64,000 bases of DNA, from assembly GCF_042682745.1 (NCBI RefSeq), contig NZ_JBHUIO010000002.1:434001-498000 (forward strand), in the 5' to 3' direction. The notes under the pieces are model-generated. The model saw nothing but the letters and a program-made list of their open reading frames with translations, did not search any database and was not told where the DNA came from. Positions within the stretch are counted from its first letter, which is position 1; every line of letters begins with the position of its first letter. The stretch is from Tumebacillus_A lipolyticus (GTDB taxonomy: Bacteria > Bacillota > Bacilli > Tumebacillales > Tumebacillaceae). Below, piece after piece: positions 1-9,152 of this stretch. The translations under genes and the position numbers were made by a program.

Positions 1-2861
1 AACAAGCTCGTCTCATCGTCAGGAAACACCGCGCGACAGATCTCGCGCGCCTTTTCGATATAGCGCTGAGAATGGTACATATCGCCGAGCAATCGATAGG
101 TCTCGACCAGGTTGACATACGCCATCCCCTCCAGCATCCGATTGCCCAGGTCTGCCGCCAGATTGGCAGCTTCCAAATAGTAATCTTTCGCTCGGAGCGG
201 GTCTGTCTCTTGGAAACCGCTCGCCATGCTGTTGTAGATGCTGATCAACAGTTGGCGATTGTTGGTGTGCTCTGCGAGCGATGCTGCCTCGTGCAGGTAG
301 CAGGACCGCTCCTCCCACGAGATGCCCGGCACGTACATCAAGAGCAGTTGCAAGTTGTACAGCCAAGAGATGTAATGTCTCGTCTTGATCGCCTCGCGCA
401 GTCGGTGACCGTTCTCCTGCTGATAGCGAACCATCGCTCTGATCGCTTCGTAATCGCCGAGCGCTTCGTTCTCGTAAATGCCGACGACGACCATCGTGTA
501 CAACCTGTCTTGCTCCGACAGCTCCTCTTTGCCGATCTGTTCCCTTAACAGCGGGATAAAAGGCTCGATGCCTTGGAAATTCCCGATGTTGACATAGAGG
601 AGCATCAGCGTCAACAGGACGTGCACCGATCCGGTCCGCTCATATAGATCGGTGATCACATTTGTCGCATCATCTAACAGCCCGAGCAGGCGTAAAATTT
701 TCGCTCGAAACGCGTACAGCGCATTGGGGCATTCCCGATGCGGCAAGCGGTCATAGAGCTCGATCGCCTTTTTGATCTGCGTGTCCGCTTCTGCAAACAG
801 CCCCCGCTGATACCAGCGTCTGCCGCCGATGATGTTCAGATAGATCGCCTGCTCCCACTCTTGACCTGCCTCAAAATGATGAGCCACCTCGATATAGGAG
901 GTGGAGCCCACTTCCAGCAGGCGCTTGGCCAGCGTGCGATGCATCTCCTGGCGTCGATCTGAAGGGATCGTTCTGACGATATGATCTTTGATGTTGTTCG
1001 AGGTAAACCCATACAGGTTGTGCATCTGCCAGATCAGACCCTGCTCCTCCAACTGGTGTAGAACAGGCAACAAGTCCTGCGTCTTTTCAAAGCCGACCGC
1101 CCGCGCGGCAGCTTCGACGACGATCGAACCTTTAAACAGCGACAGCACCTGACAGACCTCTTTCGCATCGGGAGGCAACGCCTGCAGTCGGTAGAGGATC
1201 AGCGATTCCATCGAATGTGGGATCTCAAACTTATCGACCTGATCGGGCACCATCCGCCACACGTAGCGCTCCTGATAGATCTGCTTGGTGTCAGCCAGAT
1301 ATTCGATCAGTTGAAACACCTGTTCCAGCGAACCGCGGCTGTGATAATTGAGCCACTGGATCAGTTCGTCGCTCAAAAAGTCGGCGCTCCCAAATCGGGA
1401 TAGCACCGCTTCCCTCATCTGCCCAAGCGGGAGCGGCTCCAGATGCAACTGCTCTTGAAACAGCGTTTGCAACGCCTGAGATTGCGCTTGCGCCACCCCG
1501 ACAAACCCGATCGTCAGATGCTCCTGGGCCAGCAGGCGTTTGAAAAACTGAATCGACTCCCCATCGAGCAGGTGAGCATCGTACAGCTCAAACACCATCG
1601 GCTCACCGTATGCGTCCAAAATTTCTGTAAAAAATTCGAAGAGCAGATTCTCCCGCTCTTGCACCTTCGCCTCGGCAACGCTCTCCGCAGTCAGCATGTC
1701 CCTGTATTCGAACGCGACGCGCGGCAACACGCTGCTCAACCGATTGACATACATGCGCCCGAGCCGGTCCAACTTCGGTACGGCAAAGCAGAGCATGAAC
1801 AGCTTCATCACCAGCACTTCGACCGCACCGAACGGCGTTTCGCGCACCGTCGCCGAGAGCACAGACAGATTGTGCATGTAGCGTCCCGACACTTCGTAGA
1901 TCAAGCGCTTCCTTCCGACTCCGAGCTGTCCGGTGATCAGCAGCGACTGGCTCGATCCGATGATCAAACCCTCGTAATAGTCGGACAATGCCCGCACCTC
2001 GTCTTCGCGACCGGTAAATTCTGCGGAGAACAGATGCTGGGAACCGAACGTCTGCTCATCGGCATGGCAGATCGAATCGTGACGCCCTAACGTGCGCGTC
2101 AGCTCATCGATGATCTGTCCGATCCATTGAAAGCGCTTGCTCGGTTTGCGATTGATCATCTTGAGCACCAAACGATCAAGATGCGGTGGCAGATGCTCAT
2201 TGTACTTGGAGGGCGGGAAGATCGTACCGTCCCCTTCCTCGTCAAACGGAAAGCGACCTGTCAGCACCAGATAGAAAAGCACACCGAGGTTATAAAGGTC
2301 CGTTCGCGCATCGAGCGGACTCATCGTCATCGTTTCCGGAGCAAAAAACTGAAGGGCATCATGTGTGCCGCACGCGTTGTATAAGGACAAGGGCAAGTCT
2401 GTGAGCATCGTCAGCAGGCGCACGCTGCCATCCGGCTGTACCAACACATATTCGGGTGCGATCCCACCATGCCACATCGTTCGCTTGTGAAGGGACGCGA
2501 TCGCAATGCACAGCTCGCGCAACACGTCCAGCACGACGGGAAGCGGCTTGCCTTTCGTGTAGGTCAGAAGCGGTTGCTCCCCCTCCTGCCACTCATACGC
2601 AACATAGCTGCCACCCTCTGCGGAGAAGACATCCTGCACACGAACCATCGGTAAGTCTTGCTCTTGAAACAAGCTAGACCGCAGTGCAATTTGATCATGA
2701 CCAATGAAGGACACCACATGAGGTGCCAATCGCAAGAGCCGAACTCGCTCATCCTTCTCCTGATTTAATCCTGCAAAGATCTCCCCAAAATAGGGACATA
2801 CACCAAGTTGCTCCACAATGGTATAGCGGGTGTCTGTCAATTTATGCAGGGTCTCCGTCAT
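1..2861 (-). CDS. Pseudokinase-NTPase-TPR signalling protein (3' end outside window)
   Basis: Open reading frame from ATG at 2861 to the left edge, about 953 residues visible; an in-frame TGA lies just upstream of the ATG. Residues 1-245 have a protein-kinase C-lobe outline (APE motif near residue 175, then DLYNLGVLFY), but the catalytic HRD motif reads WHGGIAPE, no DFG is visible and the ATP-binding lysine is not evident. It is therefore probably a pseudokinase. A STAND/AAA-type NTPase follows, with P-loop GQLGVGRKRL near residue 310 (no GK[ST]) and Walker B-like VFELYDAH near 420, both degenerate. From about 650 onward are helical TPR-like repeats. Similar Ser/Thr kinase-AAA-TPR proteins often end in an output domain, which is not in the window. 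The domain reading is from sequence; a scaffold or sensory role is inference. Confidence 0.7.
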   Translation of the reverse strand, partial: MTETLHKLTDTRYTIVEQLGVCPYFGEIFAGLNQEKDERVRLLRLAPHVVSFIGHDQIALRSSLFQEQDLPMVRVQDVFSAEGGSYVAYEWQEGEQPLLTYTKGKPLPVVLDVLRELCIAIASLHKRTMWHGGIAPEYVLVQPDGSVRLLTMLTDLPLSLYNACGTHDALQFFAPETMTMSPLDARTDLYNLGVLFYLVLTGRFPFDEEGDGTIFPPSKYNEHLPPHLDRLVLKMINRKPSKRFQWIGQIIDELTRTLGRHDSICHADEQTFGSQHLFSAEFTGREDEVRALSDYYEGLIIGSSQSLLITGQLGVGRKRLIYEVSGRYMHNLSVLSATVRETPFGAVEVLVMKLFMLCFAVPKLDRLGRMYVNRLSSVLPRVAFEYRDMLTAESVAEAKVQERENLLFEFFTEILDAYGEPMVFELYDAHLLDGESIQFFKRLLAQEHLTIGFVGVAQAQSQALQTLFQEQLHLEPLPLGQMREAVLSRFGSADFLSDELIQWLNYHSRGSLEQVFQLIEYLADTKQIYQERYVWRMVPDQVDKFEIPHSMESLILYRLQALPPDAKEVCQVLSLFKGSIVVEAAARAVGFEKTQDLLPVLHQLEEQGLIWQMHNLYGFTSNNIKDHIVRTIPSDRRQEMHRTLAKRLLEVGSTSYIEVAHHFEAGQEWEQAIYLNIIGGRRWYQRGLFAEADTQIKKAIELYDRLPHRECPNALYAFRAKILRLLGLLDDATNVITDLYERTGSVHVLLTLMLLYVNIGNFQGIEPFIPLLREQIGKEELSEQDRLYTMVVVGIYENEALGDYEAIRAMVRYQQENGHRLREAIKTRHYISWLYNLQLLLMYVPGISWEERSCYLHEAASLAEHTNNRQLLISIYNSMASGFQETDPLRAKDYYLEAANLAADLGNRMLEGMAYVNLVETYRLLGDMYHSQRYIEKAREICRAVFPDDETSL

Positions 2862-3095
2862 GGAACGTCACATCCATTCTGCCGATACAGTTCTACTAGA
2901 TTAATCTTAACACAAAAATTAATAAAAGTCATACCTCTGGACCGGAAGTTTATAGAATACAACTCGATTTTCCACTATTTTTCTGACCCTTCTCCGAAAA
3001 TGTACCTATTTGGACACAAGTTATCAAAAAATCAAGTGTACGTATTTCTTTTTTGTCATGGTAAAATGGGTAGGTAGAAGAAAGGAGTGTGAACT

Positions 3096-3443
3096 ATGAG
3101 CTTACGTGGTATCGGCATTGTACTCGTCCTGTTCGTATTGGGCATCGCATTTAGCGGCTTCGCTGCATACTCTGCAGACACCTTCCAACATAAGGAAGAA
3201 AAAGCAATCGACGCTGAAAAGCTCGTTGCGCAAAACTGCGCCTCCTGCCATGGCAAGGATCTGAAAGGAACGGAAACCGCTCCGAACCTGCATGAGAAAG
3301 GTCAAAAGCTGTCAGCGGAGACGATCGCACAGATCATCACTGACGGTGTAGCACCGAACATGCCGCCATATGCGGGTGGCAACTTGAAAGACCATGCAGA
3401 AATTAGTGCAGTAGCTCAATACATTACTAATCTCGATAAATAA
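3096..3443 (+). CDS. Membrane-anchored monohaem cytochrome c (c551/CccA-like)
   Basis: A 115-residue c-type cytochrome. An N-terminal hydrophobic segment (about residues 5-25) acts as membrane anchor or uncleaved signal. The haem-attachment motif CASCH is at 48-52 and the likely axial methionine is in NMPPY (Met89). It would carry electrons on the outer face of the membrane between the menaquinol-oxidising complex and a terminal oxidase, which fits the menaquinone genes nearby. A good ribosome binding site (AAAGGAG, 3081-3087) fixes the ATG. It stands alone between the minus-strand pseudokinase and cheR and ends at a strong terminator. Family identity is firm; its redox partner is not known. 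Confidence 0.93.
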   Translation: MSLRGIGIVLVLFVLGIAFSGFAAYSADTFQHKEEKAIDAEKLVAQNCASCHGKDLKGTETAPNLHEKGQKLSAETIAQIITDGVAPNMPPYAGGNLKDHAEISAVAQYITNLDK

Positions 3444-3492
3444 TCGACAATCGGATTCTTGCGACTTTCGCTTGAATCCTTTTTGTTTGGTG

Positions 3493-3524
3493 AAAAAAGA
3501 CTGTCCTTCACGGACAGTCTTTTT
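3493..3524 (+). terminator. Rho-independent terminator of the cytochrome c gene
   Basis: A perfect stem (AAGACTGTCC / GGACAGTCTT) with a 5-base loop is followed by a T-run, 50 bases after the stop codon. Confidence 0.9.
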
Positions 3525-3820
3525 CTGCTCTCAATTGCTACATCAGGAGTATATATGGTAGCTCATTTAAATACAGTATACCGAAAATTTAAGAAGTGCC
3601 TCCCTGTCCCCGTTTTTTTGGTGGGGCTCTCTCTTTGGAAATTGAAGTTGAATCCAATCCCGTTTCCTACTTCATTCTACGTTCTAATCAGCAGAATGTA
3701 AATAGTTATTCGATATCCCGTTCAAAATTTTTGCATGTAAATAACGCGACATATTTCGATGTATTTCGACAAACGAAATCGTCGTAAGACATCCTCATCT
3801 GCACATATGGATGAGTAAAA
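3525..3820. other. Intergenic region, no gene seen
   Basis: AT-rich spacer between two convergent genes. Short reading frames exist but lack ribosome binding sites and protein-like composition. A weak CTCATC/GATGAG hairpin near 3795-3818 may help end the cheR transcript. Confidence 0.5.
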
Positions 3821-4603
3821 CTACTGCCGCTGATAGAAGAACGTGTCGTAGGTCGAGAACTGAAAAGTTTGAGGATTGAAGATCTGTTCGGTGCTTCCGA
3901 CGAACAACACTCCTCCAGGTCGCAACGCGTCCGAAAACTTTTGATACAATTTGTCCTTCGCATCCTCGGTGAAATAGATGATCACATTGCGACAGACGAT
4001 CAGATCAAAGTCCGATTCGAACTTGTCCTCAAGCAGATTGTGCTTCTTAAACGTAACACAGCGCTTAACAGCATCGGAAATCGCAAACAGGTGGTTCCCC
4101 GCATCGGTGAAGTATTTGCGCTTGAAATCGTCCGGCACAAAGTGCAGGGATCGCTCCGAATAGAGCCCTTGCTTCGCTCTGGCGATCACACTTTCATCGA
4201 GGTCGGTGGCCAACACTTGAATGTCGGCGTAGGGCAGTAACTGATTGAGCAACATCACCAGCGTATATGGCTCCTCCCCTGTCGAGCAGGCAGCACTCCA
4301 AACTTTGACCCGCTTTTTCTGCTTCAACAGCTCTGGGAGCACGCGATCGCGCACGACGTCCCAACGATTCGGGTTGCGGAAAAACTCGGAGACGTTGATC
4401 GTCATGCGGTCGAGAAATTCACTGAACAGCGCATCTTCCTTCTTCAACGCTTGAAAATAGGTTGCAAAATCTGGATAGCCTCGCTTGTCGCGCAATGCGG
4501 TCAAACGGCGCTGCATCTGAGGCCGCTTGTATTTTCGGAGATCGATTTTCGTATAGTTATAAATATTTTCCATAAAGAGATCAAAATCATCGACGAGCGG
4601 CAA
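3821..4603 (-). CDS. cheR: Chemotaxis protein methyltransferase CheR
   Basis: A 260-residue S-adenosylmethionine-dependent methyltransferase that methylates glutamates on chemoreceptors during adaptation. The helical CheR N-domain (1-75, ending in NVSEFFR) is followed by the SAM-binding Rossmann fold with SAACSTGEEP at 103-112, DLDE and the NVIIYF segment. The start is a TTG at 4603, chosen because GAGGAGG sits 7 bases upstream. In B. subtilis cheR also lies just after ndk, so its position here is ancestral, although a plus-strand patatin gene now separates the two. No other chemotaxis genes are in the window. Confidence 0.95.
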   Translation of the reverse strand: MPLVDDFDLFMENIYNYTKIDLRKYKRPQMQRRLTALRDKRGYPDFATYFQALKKEDALFSEFLDRMTINVSEFFRNPNRWDVVRDRVLPELLKQKKRVKVWSAACSTGEEPYTLVMLLNQLLPYADIQVLATDLDESVIARAKQGLYSERSLHFVPDDFKRKYFTDAGNHLFAISDAVKRCVTFKKHNLLEDKFESDFDLIVCRNVIIYFTEDAKDKLYQKFSDALRPGGVLFVGSTEQIFNPQTFQFSTYDTFFYQRQ

Positions 4604-4705
4604 GGCTAGTACCTCCTCATAACCTTCATGTTAATCGGAGTAATATTCGCTTTGCCCCCCAAAAGTCCTGCTGTGGACACAAAATTGCCAAAAGGGGGAA
4701 TCGCC

Positions 4706-5611
4706 ATGAAACTCGGTTTGGCGCTGGGCGGAGGTACCCTGCGCGGTACCGCTCATATCGGCGTTCTGGAAGTGCTCAGCGAAGCGGGCATCAAGCCTGA
4801 CATGATCGCCGGAACATCTGCCGGCGCGGTGGTGGCCTCCTTATACGCCCACGGGCTCGCTCCGAGCACGCTCAAGCGGCTGGCAAAAAGCTTTAAAGGT
4901 CGTGAGCTGATCGATTGGACGACCAGCGCGTTCGACGTGTTGAAGCTGATCGCCCGCCTTCCCTTTCATTATGCGGGCCTCGCAAAAAATTGGGATCGCC
5001 TGCTCCCCCAGGGGCTGATCAGAGGATCGAATTTTGAGCGATACCTCAATCAACTGTTCAGCTTGCCCCCTGCGCACCAAAAAATTCCGCTTTTCATCAC
5101 CGCGGTGGACATCGTCACTGCCGAATCGGTGCTCTTTACCGACTATGCGAGATTTCGAAGCTACGCGCCGGAAGGATACGTCTACCTCCCGATCGAGGAC
5201 AGAGGTGCCTGTGTCCGCGCTTCCTGCTCGCTGCCCGGCCTGTTCACACCGCGCGTGATCGACGGACGCTCGCTGGTCGATGGCGCTGTCCGCACGAACA
5301 TCCCCGCCGAAGTGCTCATCCATGCCGGTTGCGACAAAGTGATTGTGGTCGACCTCCACGAAACGGAGATGAAACATGTGACGAAAGCGCCGAAAACTTT
5401 TTTCGATGTGTTTATGCGCAGCCTCGACATCATGCAAGATGAGATCATCTCGTTGCAGTTGATGGATGAAAACGTATTCGCCATCAAACCGATGATGAAA
5501 AACGTCACCTTCACCTCGTTTGACAAGATCGACTACTGCATCGAGCAAGGGCGCAAAGCAACGCTTGCCAAAATCGAAGAGCTCAAAGAGTATCTCAGAC
5601 CTCGACATTAA
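4706..5611 (+). CDS. Patatin-like phospholipase (RssA/YlbK type)
   Basis: A 301-residue bacterial patatin-family serine hydrolase. It has the glycine-rich oxyanion-hole motif (GGGTLRGTAHIG, residues 8-19), the nucleophile elbow GTSAG (Ser38) and the catalytic aspartate in VDGA near residue 192, so the Ser-Asp dyad is intact. No signal peptide: probably cytosolic or peripheral, acting on phospholipid or acyl ester bonds. An upstream in-frame ATG at 4628 exists, but AAAGGGGGA lies 5-13 bases before the ATG at 4706 and homology begins there. It is inserted on the opposite strand between ndk and cheR. Substrate unknown. Confidence 0.9.
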   Translation: MKLGLALGGGTLRGTAHIGVLEVLSEAGIKPDMIAGTSAGAVVASLYAHGLAPSTLKRLAKSFKGRELIDWTTSAFDVLKLIARLPFHYAGLAKNWDRLLPQGLIRGSNFERYLNQLFSLPPAHQKIPLFITAVDIVTAESVLFTDYARFRSYAPEGYVYLPIEDRGACVRASCSLPGLFTPRVIDGRSLVDGAVRTNIPAEVLIHAGCDKVIVVDLHETEMKHVTKAPKTFFDVFMRSLDIMQDEIISLQLMDENVFAIKPMMKNVTFTSFDKIDYCIEQGRKATLAKIEELKEYLRPRH

Positions 5612-5645
5612 AAAGCCCGCCTCCCTGACAGGAAGCGGGCTTTCG
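5612..5645. terminator. Bidirectional terminator between patatin gene and ndk
   Basis: GC-rich stem (AAGCCCGCCTCC / GGAAGCGGGCTT) flanked by A-run and T-run directly after the patatin stop. It serves the plus-strand gene and probably ndk on the minus strand. Confidence 0.85.
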
Positions 5646-5656
5646 CATGTTGCCGA

Positions 5657-6103
5657 TTAGATCCACTTGTTGATCGCTTTTTCGTAAGCGAGCGTTTCGC
5701 CGCCGAACCAAAGATCGATCTCGCGCTTTGCATTCTCCGGGGAGTCGGAACCGTGGATGATGTTCATGCCGACGGAGATTGCAAAATCGTTGCGGATGGT
5801 GCCCGGTGCAGCGTTTGCCGGGTTAGTAGCACCCATCATCGCACGAGCGGTGGTGATCACGCTCTCACCTTCCCAGATCATGCCGAATACCGGGGAGGAT
5901 GTGATAAAGTCGACCAGTTCACCGAAGAACGGCTTGTCGGACAGTTCTGCATAGTGGGACTCTGCCAGTTCACGCGGAACTTGGATCAGCTTTGCGTTCA
6001 CAAGTTTGAAGCCTTTCTTTTCGAAACGAGCAACGATTTCACCGATCAGACCGCGTTGTACGCCGTCCGGTTTTACCATGAGGAAAGTTTGTTCAACTGC
6101 CAT
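5657..6103 (-). CDS. ndk: Nucleoside diphosphate kinase
   Basis: 148 residues, the normal Ndk length. It transfers the gamma phosphate from ATP to NDPs through a phosphohistidine. MVKPDGV at 9-15 and the active-site NIIHGSDS (His117) are intact. A GTG at 6115 is also in frame, but the AAGGAG overlaps it and sits 11 bases before the ATG at 6103, so the ATG is preferred. It follows hepT as in B. subtilis, but a terminator overlapping the hepT stop implies some separate transcription. Confidence 0.96.
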   Translation of the reverse strand: MAVEQTFLMVKPDGVQRGLIGEIVARFEKKGFKLVNAKLIQVPRELAESHYAELSDKPFFGELVDFITSSPVFGMIWEGESVITTARAMMGATNPANAAPGTIRNDFAISVGMNIIHGSDSPENAKREIDLWFGGETLAYEKAINKWI

Positions 6104-6195
6104 TGGTTCAGACACTCCTTTATGTACACATTACAATCCTTGTCCATTTTACCAAGCTCATTGGCGAGACGCAAGTCGCAGAGTAAAACTGATAC

Positions 6196-6232
6196 AAAAA
6201 CGAACGCGATCGGTCAATGATCGCGTTCGTTG
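6196..6232 (-). terminator. Terminator overlapping the hepT stop codon
   Basis: 11-bp stem CGAACGCGATC / GATCGCGTTCG with a T-run on the minus strand (plus-strand A-run at 6196-6200). The stem includes the last codons of hepT, a compact end for the menaquinone operon before ndk. Confidence 0.8.
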
Positions 6233-7179
6233 ATAAAATGGGCAATACCTTCTAGCTTTCCACGCGCATCGATCATCGGCAACTCGCGCAGAGCGGACAG
6301 ACACTTCTCCATGTAGCGGTCTGCCATCTGCCGCGCATATTCGATTCCGCCGGACGCTTTGACGATTCGAACCGCTTCCGCAAGCTCTGCCTGGGACATG
6401 TCGCGATGAATCAAGCTGCGCAACCGCAGTCCGTCTGGCGAATTGTGCAAGGCGTACAGAACTGGCAGCGTCAGATTGCCTTGGCGCAGGTCGGAGCCGA
6501 CCGGCTTGCCAAGCTTTTTCGGCGTCGAGGTCAGATCGAGGATGTCGTCGATGATCTGAAACGCCATCCCCGCATAATAGCCGTAGCGCTCCAGCAGGCG
6601 CACCACCTGCGGCGAGCAGTCTGCCACCATCGCCCCCATCGTGCAAGAGATCGAAAGCAGCAGAGCCGTTTTGCGCTTGATCCGGCGCAGATAGGTGCGC
6701 AGGTTTTGATCTTTGTTATAGAAATCTCGAATCTGCTCGATCTCCCCTTCACACATGGAGACGATCGCCTTGGAAAGAAGTTGATGGACCCGTACATCTG
6801 AGAACTCTGAAAGGAGGACGAGGGCGCGGGCAAAGATGAAATCGCCTGTGTACATCGCCATCCGATCGCCCCACTCAGCCTTGACCGTGGGGGTCCCTCG
6901 CCGCGTGGAAGCGTCGTCGATCACATCGTCGTGGACGAGCGACGCCATGTGAATCAGCTCAAGCGCTGCGGCGACCTGGGCCATTTTGGTAACGTCATAG
7001 CGACCAAACTTCCCTGCGAGCAAAACGAAGACAGGACGAATCCGCTTGCCGCCCGCTTTCAGAAGATGGGAGGATGCTTTCTTCAGGTTGTATTGGGAAG
7101 TGTGCACCTCATCGAGAAGCCGACGCTCCACCAAGTCAAGATCCGATTTGAGCGAAAAATAGATGTCCAGCAACTTCAT
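6214..7179 (-). CDS. hepT: Heptaprenyl diphosphate synthase component II (polyprenyl synthetase)
   Basis: 321-residue trans-polyprenyl diphosphate synthase, catalytic subunit. The two aspartate-rich motifs that bind Mg-diphosphate are intact: DDVIDD at 84-89 and DDILD near 212. The GGKRIRP substrate motif is at 43-49. With HepS it elongates farnesyl diphosphate to the menaquinone side-chain precursor. It starts 12 bases after mqnC with AAGGTGG before the ATG. The exact chain length (C35 expected) cannot be read from sequence. Confidence 0.94.
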   Translation of the reverse strand: MKLLDIYFSLKSDLDLVERRLLDEVHTSQYNLKKASSHLLKAGGKRIRPVFVLLAGKFGRYDVTKMAQVAAALELIHMASLVHDDVIDDASTRRGTPTVKAEWGDRMAMYTGDFIFARALVLLSEFSDVRVHQLLSKAIVSMCEGEIEQIRDFYNKDQNLRTYLRRIKRKTALLLSISCTMGAMVADCSPQVVRLLERYGYYAGMAFQIIDDILDLTSTPKKLGKPVGSDLRQGNLTLPVLYALHNSPDGLRLRSLIHRDMSQAELAEAVRIVKASGGIEYARQMADRYMEKCLSALRELPMIDARGKLEGIAHFINERDH

Positions 7180-7191
7180 TCAAAATCCACC

Positions 7192-8280
7192 TTAGAAAAT
7201 GTTCAGAATGTTGTATTGCGTATCGCGTTGAGCCGGGGTGCGCCCTGCATCGCGAATCAGACGGATCAATCCATCTTTGTTGATCCGGTTGTGTGCGCCT
7301 GCAGCTGCGACAACGTTTTCCTCGATCATCGTCGATCCCATGTCATTGCAACCAAACTCCAGTGCCAACTGACCGATCTTCGGCCCCATCGTCACCCACG
7401 AGGATTGGAAATTGCGAATGTTGTCCACCATCAGGCGAGAGATCGCGAGGTTTTTCAAAAATTCAACAGCGGTCGCACGAGTGCCTTTAAGCGCCGTGTT
7501 GTCCGGCTGATAAACCCAAGAGATAAATGCGGTAAATCGGCCGGTCAGATCTTGCTGTTCGCGGACGCGCACAAAGTGCAGCAAACGCTCCTCCACCGAT
7601 TCACCAAAGCCAATGACCATCGTCGCGGTCGTGTTCATCCCCTGACGCTGAGCAGCGTCGTGGACTTCCATCCATTTGGTCCAAGACTCTTTCAGCTTGG
7701 AGATGCGCAGGCGCGTGCGATCATCCAAGATCTCCGCCCCGCCGCCTGGCAGCGAATCGAGCCCCGCTTCGCGGAGTTGCTTGATCACCTCGTCGAGCGG
7801 CAGTCCGGACACTTCGACCATCTTCAAAATCTCTGCCGCTGAGAACGAGTGCATCGTGATATCAAAGCGGGATTTGATCTTTCGCAGCAGATCGAGATAG
7901 TAAGAGAACGGCAGATTCGGGTGCGTACCACCTTGCATCAAGATCTCCGTCCCCCCGAGGTCGATCGTCTCCTGAATCTTATCGAAGATCACCTCATCGC
8001 TGAGCACATACGCATCAGCATCTCGCTCTGTCCGATAGAAGGCGCAAAAGCGACAGTAGGTATCGCAGATGTTCGTGTAGTTGATGTTTCGGTTGATGAC
8101 AAACGTCCCCAAGTTATCTGGAACGTGCTTTTGCATCACCTGCTTGGCTGCAGCGCCCAGTTTGATCAGATCGTTCGAATCATACAGGATCTTACCTTCT
8201 TCTAAAGAGAGGCGTTCCCCTTGTAGCGCTTTATCGATCACTTCATCCACTTTGGTCGTTTTTGTGTTTACAAAACTCAT
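7192..8280 (-). CDS. mqnC: Cyclic dehypoxanthine futalosine synthase (radical SAM)
   Basis: 362-residue radical SAM enzyme of the futalosine menaquinone pathway. It cyclises dehypoxanthine futalosine to the cyclic naphthoate precursor. The CX3CX2C cluster motif is CDTYCRFC (Cys72, Cys76, Cys79). The MQGGTHP and SLPGGGAEIL segments are typical of the MqnC/MqnE family. Its ATG overlaps the mqnA stop (ATGA), so translation is probably coupled. It is related to mqnE in the same operon; the order mqnE-mqnA-mqnC and the segments above support the MqnC assignment. Confidence 0.93.
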   Translation of the reverse strand: MSFVNTKTTKVDEVIDKALQGERLSLEEGKILYDSNDLIKLGAAAKQVMQKHVPDNLGTFVINRNINYTNICDTYCRFCAFYRTERDADAYVLSDEVIFDKIQETIDLGGTEILMQGGTHPNLPFSYYLDLLRKIKSRFDITMHSFSAAEILKMVEVSGLPLDEVIKQLREAGLDSLPGGGAEILDDRTRLRISKLKESWTKWMEVHDAAQRQGMNTTATMVIGFGESVEERLLHFVRVREQQDLTGRFTAFISWVYQPDNTALKGTRATAVEFLKNLAISRLMVDNIRNFQSSWVTMGPKIGQLALEFGCNDMGSTMIEENVVAAAGAHNRINKDGLIRLIRDAGRTPAQRDTQYNILNIF

Positions 8281-9152
8281 TCCTCGTCACCCCACAGTTC
8301 CACCTTGGCCGGTTTTGGAATCAATCCGTGGCGATAGGCCGCATCAAAATATGCATTGGCGCCAACCGCCCACTCTTCGTCCAGATCATAACGTAGTTTA
8401 TTGAAATAGTTGCGCCAGAACTCCTCCGTCTGACCGAGCATGCGAGTTGCCTCGGCGATGACAGCGTCCATATCGGCCAACCCCTTGCGCTTCCCTTCGA
8501 GGAAAAAGCGGTGGATCTTCCGCACCTTTTCCGGATTCTCGCGGACCAGTCGCTTCGGAATCGCACAGAGAGCGAACGTCATCGAATGGCCGGTGCGCAC
8601 ATTCCACTCTTCTCCTAGATCGTACAGGTGACATCCATGATCCTGAACCGACCAGTAGAGCGCATCATCTGCGATCAGCAGAGCCGCTTCCGCCTGTTCT
8701 AACATCGAGGGCAGATCGGGCTCTAGCGTTACGTATTTTGACGGTGTGATCCCAGCCTCAGCAAGCAGGATTCGCAACAGGTTGGAACTGGAGGCGGAGA
8801 TGGTCGGCAATGCTACCACACAGCCGTTCAATTCCTCCAAAGGGCGCTTGGAGAAAAAGAAGATGGAGCCGACCGGTCCACGCGATGAGACGGACAGTCC
8901 GCGCAAAGCGACATAATCATCAGCATTGTAGGCATAGGCGAACGAAGAGCATAGCCCCGCGTCCACCGTACCGTCTGCAAGCCAAGCGTTCAGTTCGCTC
9001 GGTGCACCCGGCAGAAATTCGATCTCAGGGTCAGATCTGTCGAGAAAATGACAGATCGGCAATGCATTGGTGAACTTGATATGACCGATCCGCACATGCG
9101 TTCGAGACAAGGGGTCTGCGACCTGCAGCGCGCCGTTCGCCTTGGTTTCCAC
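8277..9152 (-). CDS. mqnA: Chorismate dehydratase
   Basis: 291-residue MqnA with a periplasmic-binding-protein-like fold. It dehydrates chorismate to 3-enolpyruvylbenzoate, the first committed step of futalosine menaquinone synthesis. Sequence features are VRIGHIKFTNALPI at the N-terminus and LPTISASSSNLLR around the substrate site. It starts at a GTG whose first base is the last base of the mqnE stop TAG, and its end overlaps mqnC by 4 bases. It is placed between the two radical SAM genes of the same pathway. Confidence 0.93.
   Translation of the reverse strand: METKANGALQVADPLSRTHVRIGHIKFTNALPICHFLDRSDPEIEFLPGAPSELNAWLADGTVDAGLCSSFAYAYNADDYVALRGLSVSSRGPVGSIFFFSKRPLEELNGCVVALPTISASSSNLLRILLAEAGITPSKYVTLEPDLPSMLEQAEAALLIADDALYWSVQDHGCHLYDLGEEWNVRTGHSMTFALCAIPKRLVRENPEKVRKIHRFFLEGKRKGLADMDAVIAEATRMLGQTEEFWRNYFNKLRYDLDEEWAVGANAYFDAAYRHGLIPKPAKVELWGDEE

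Noticed and set aside
3459..3787. Overlapping plus-strand frames after the cytochrome c terminator
   Set aside because: They begin inside the terminator region, lack ribosome binding sites and have random-looking composition.
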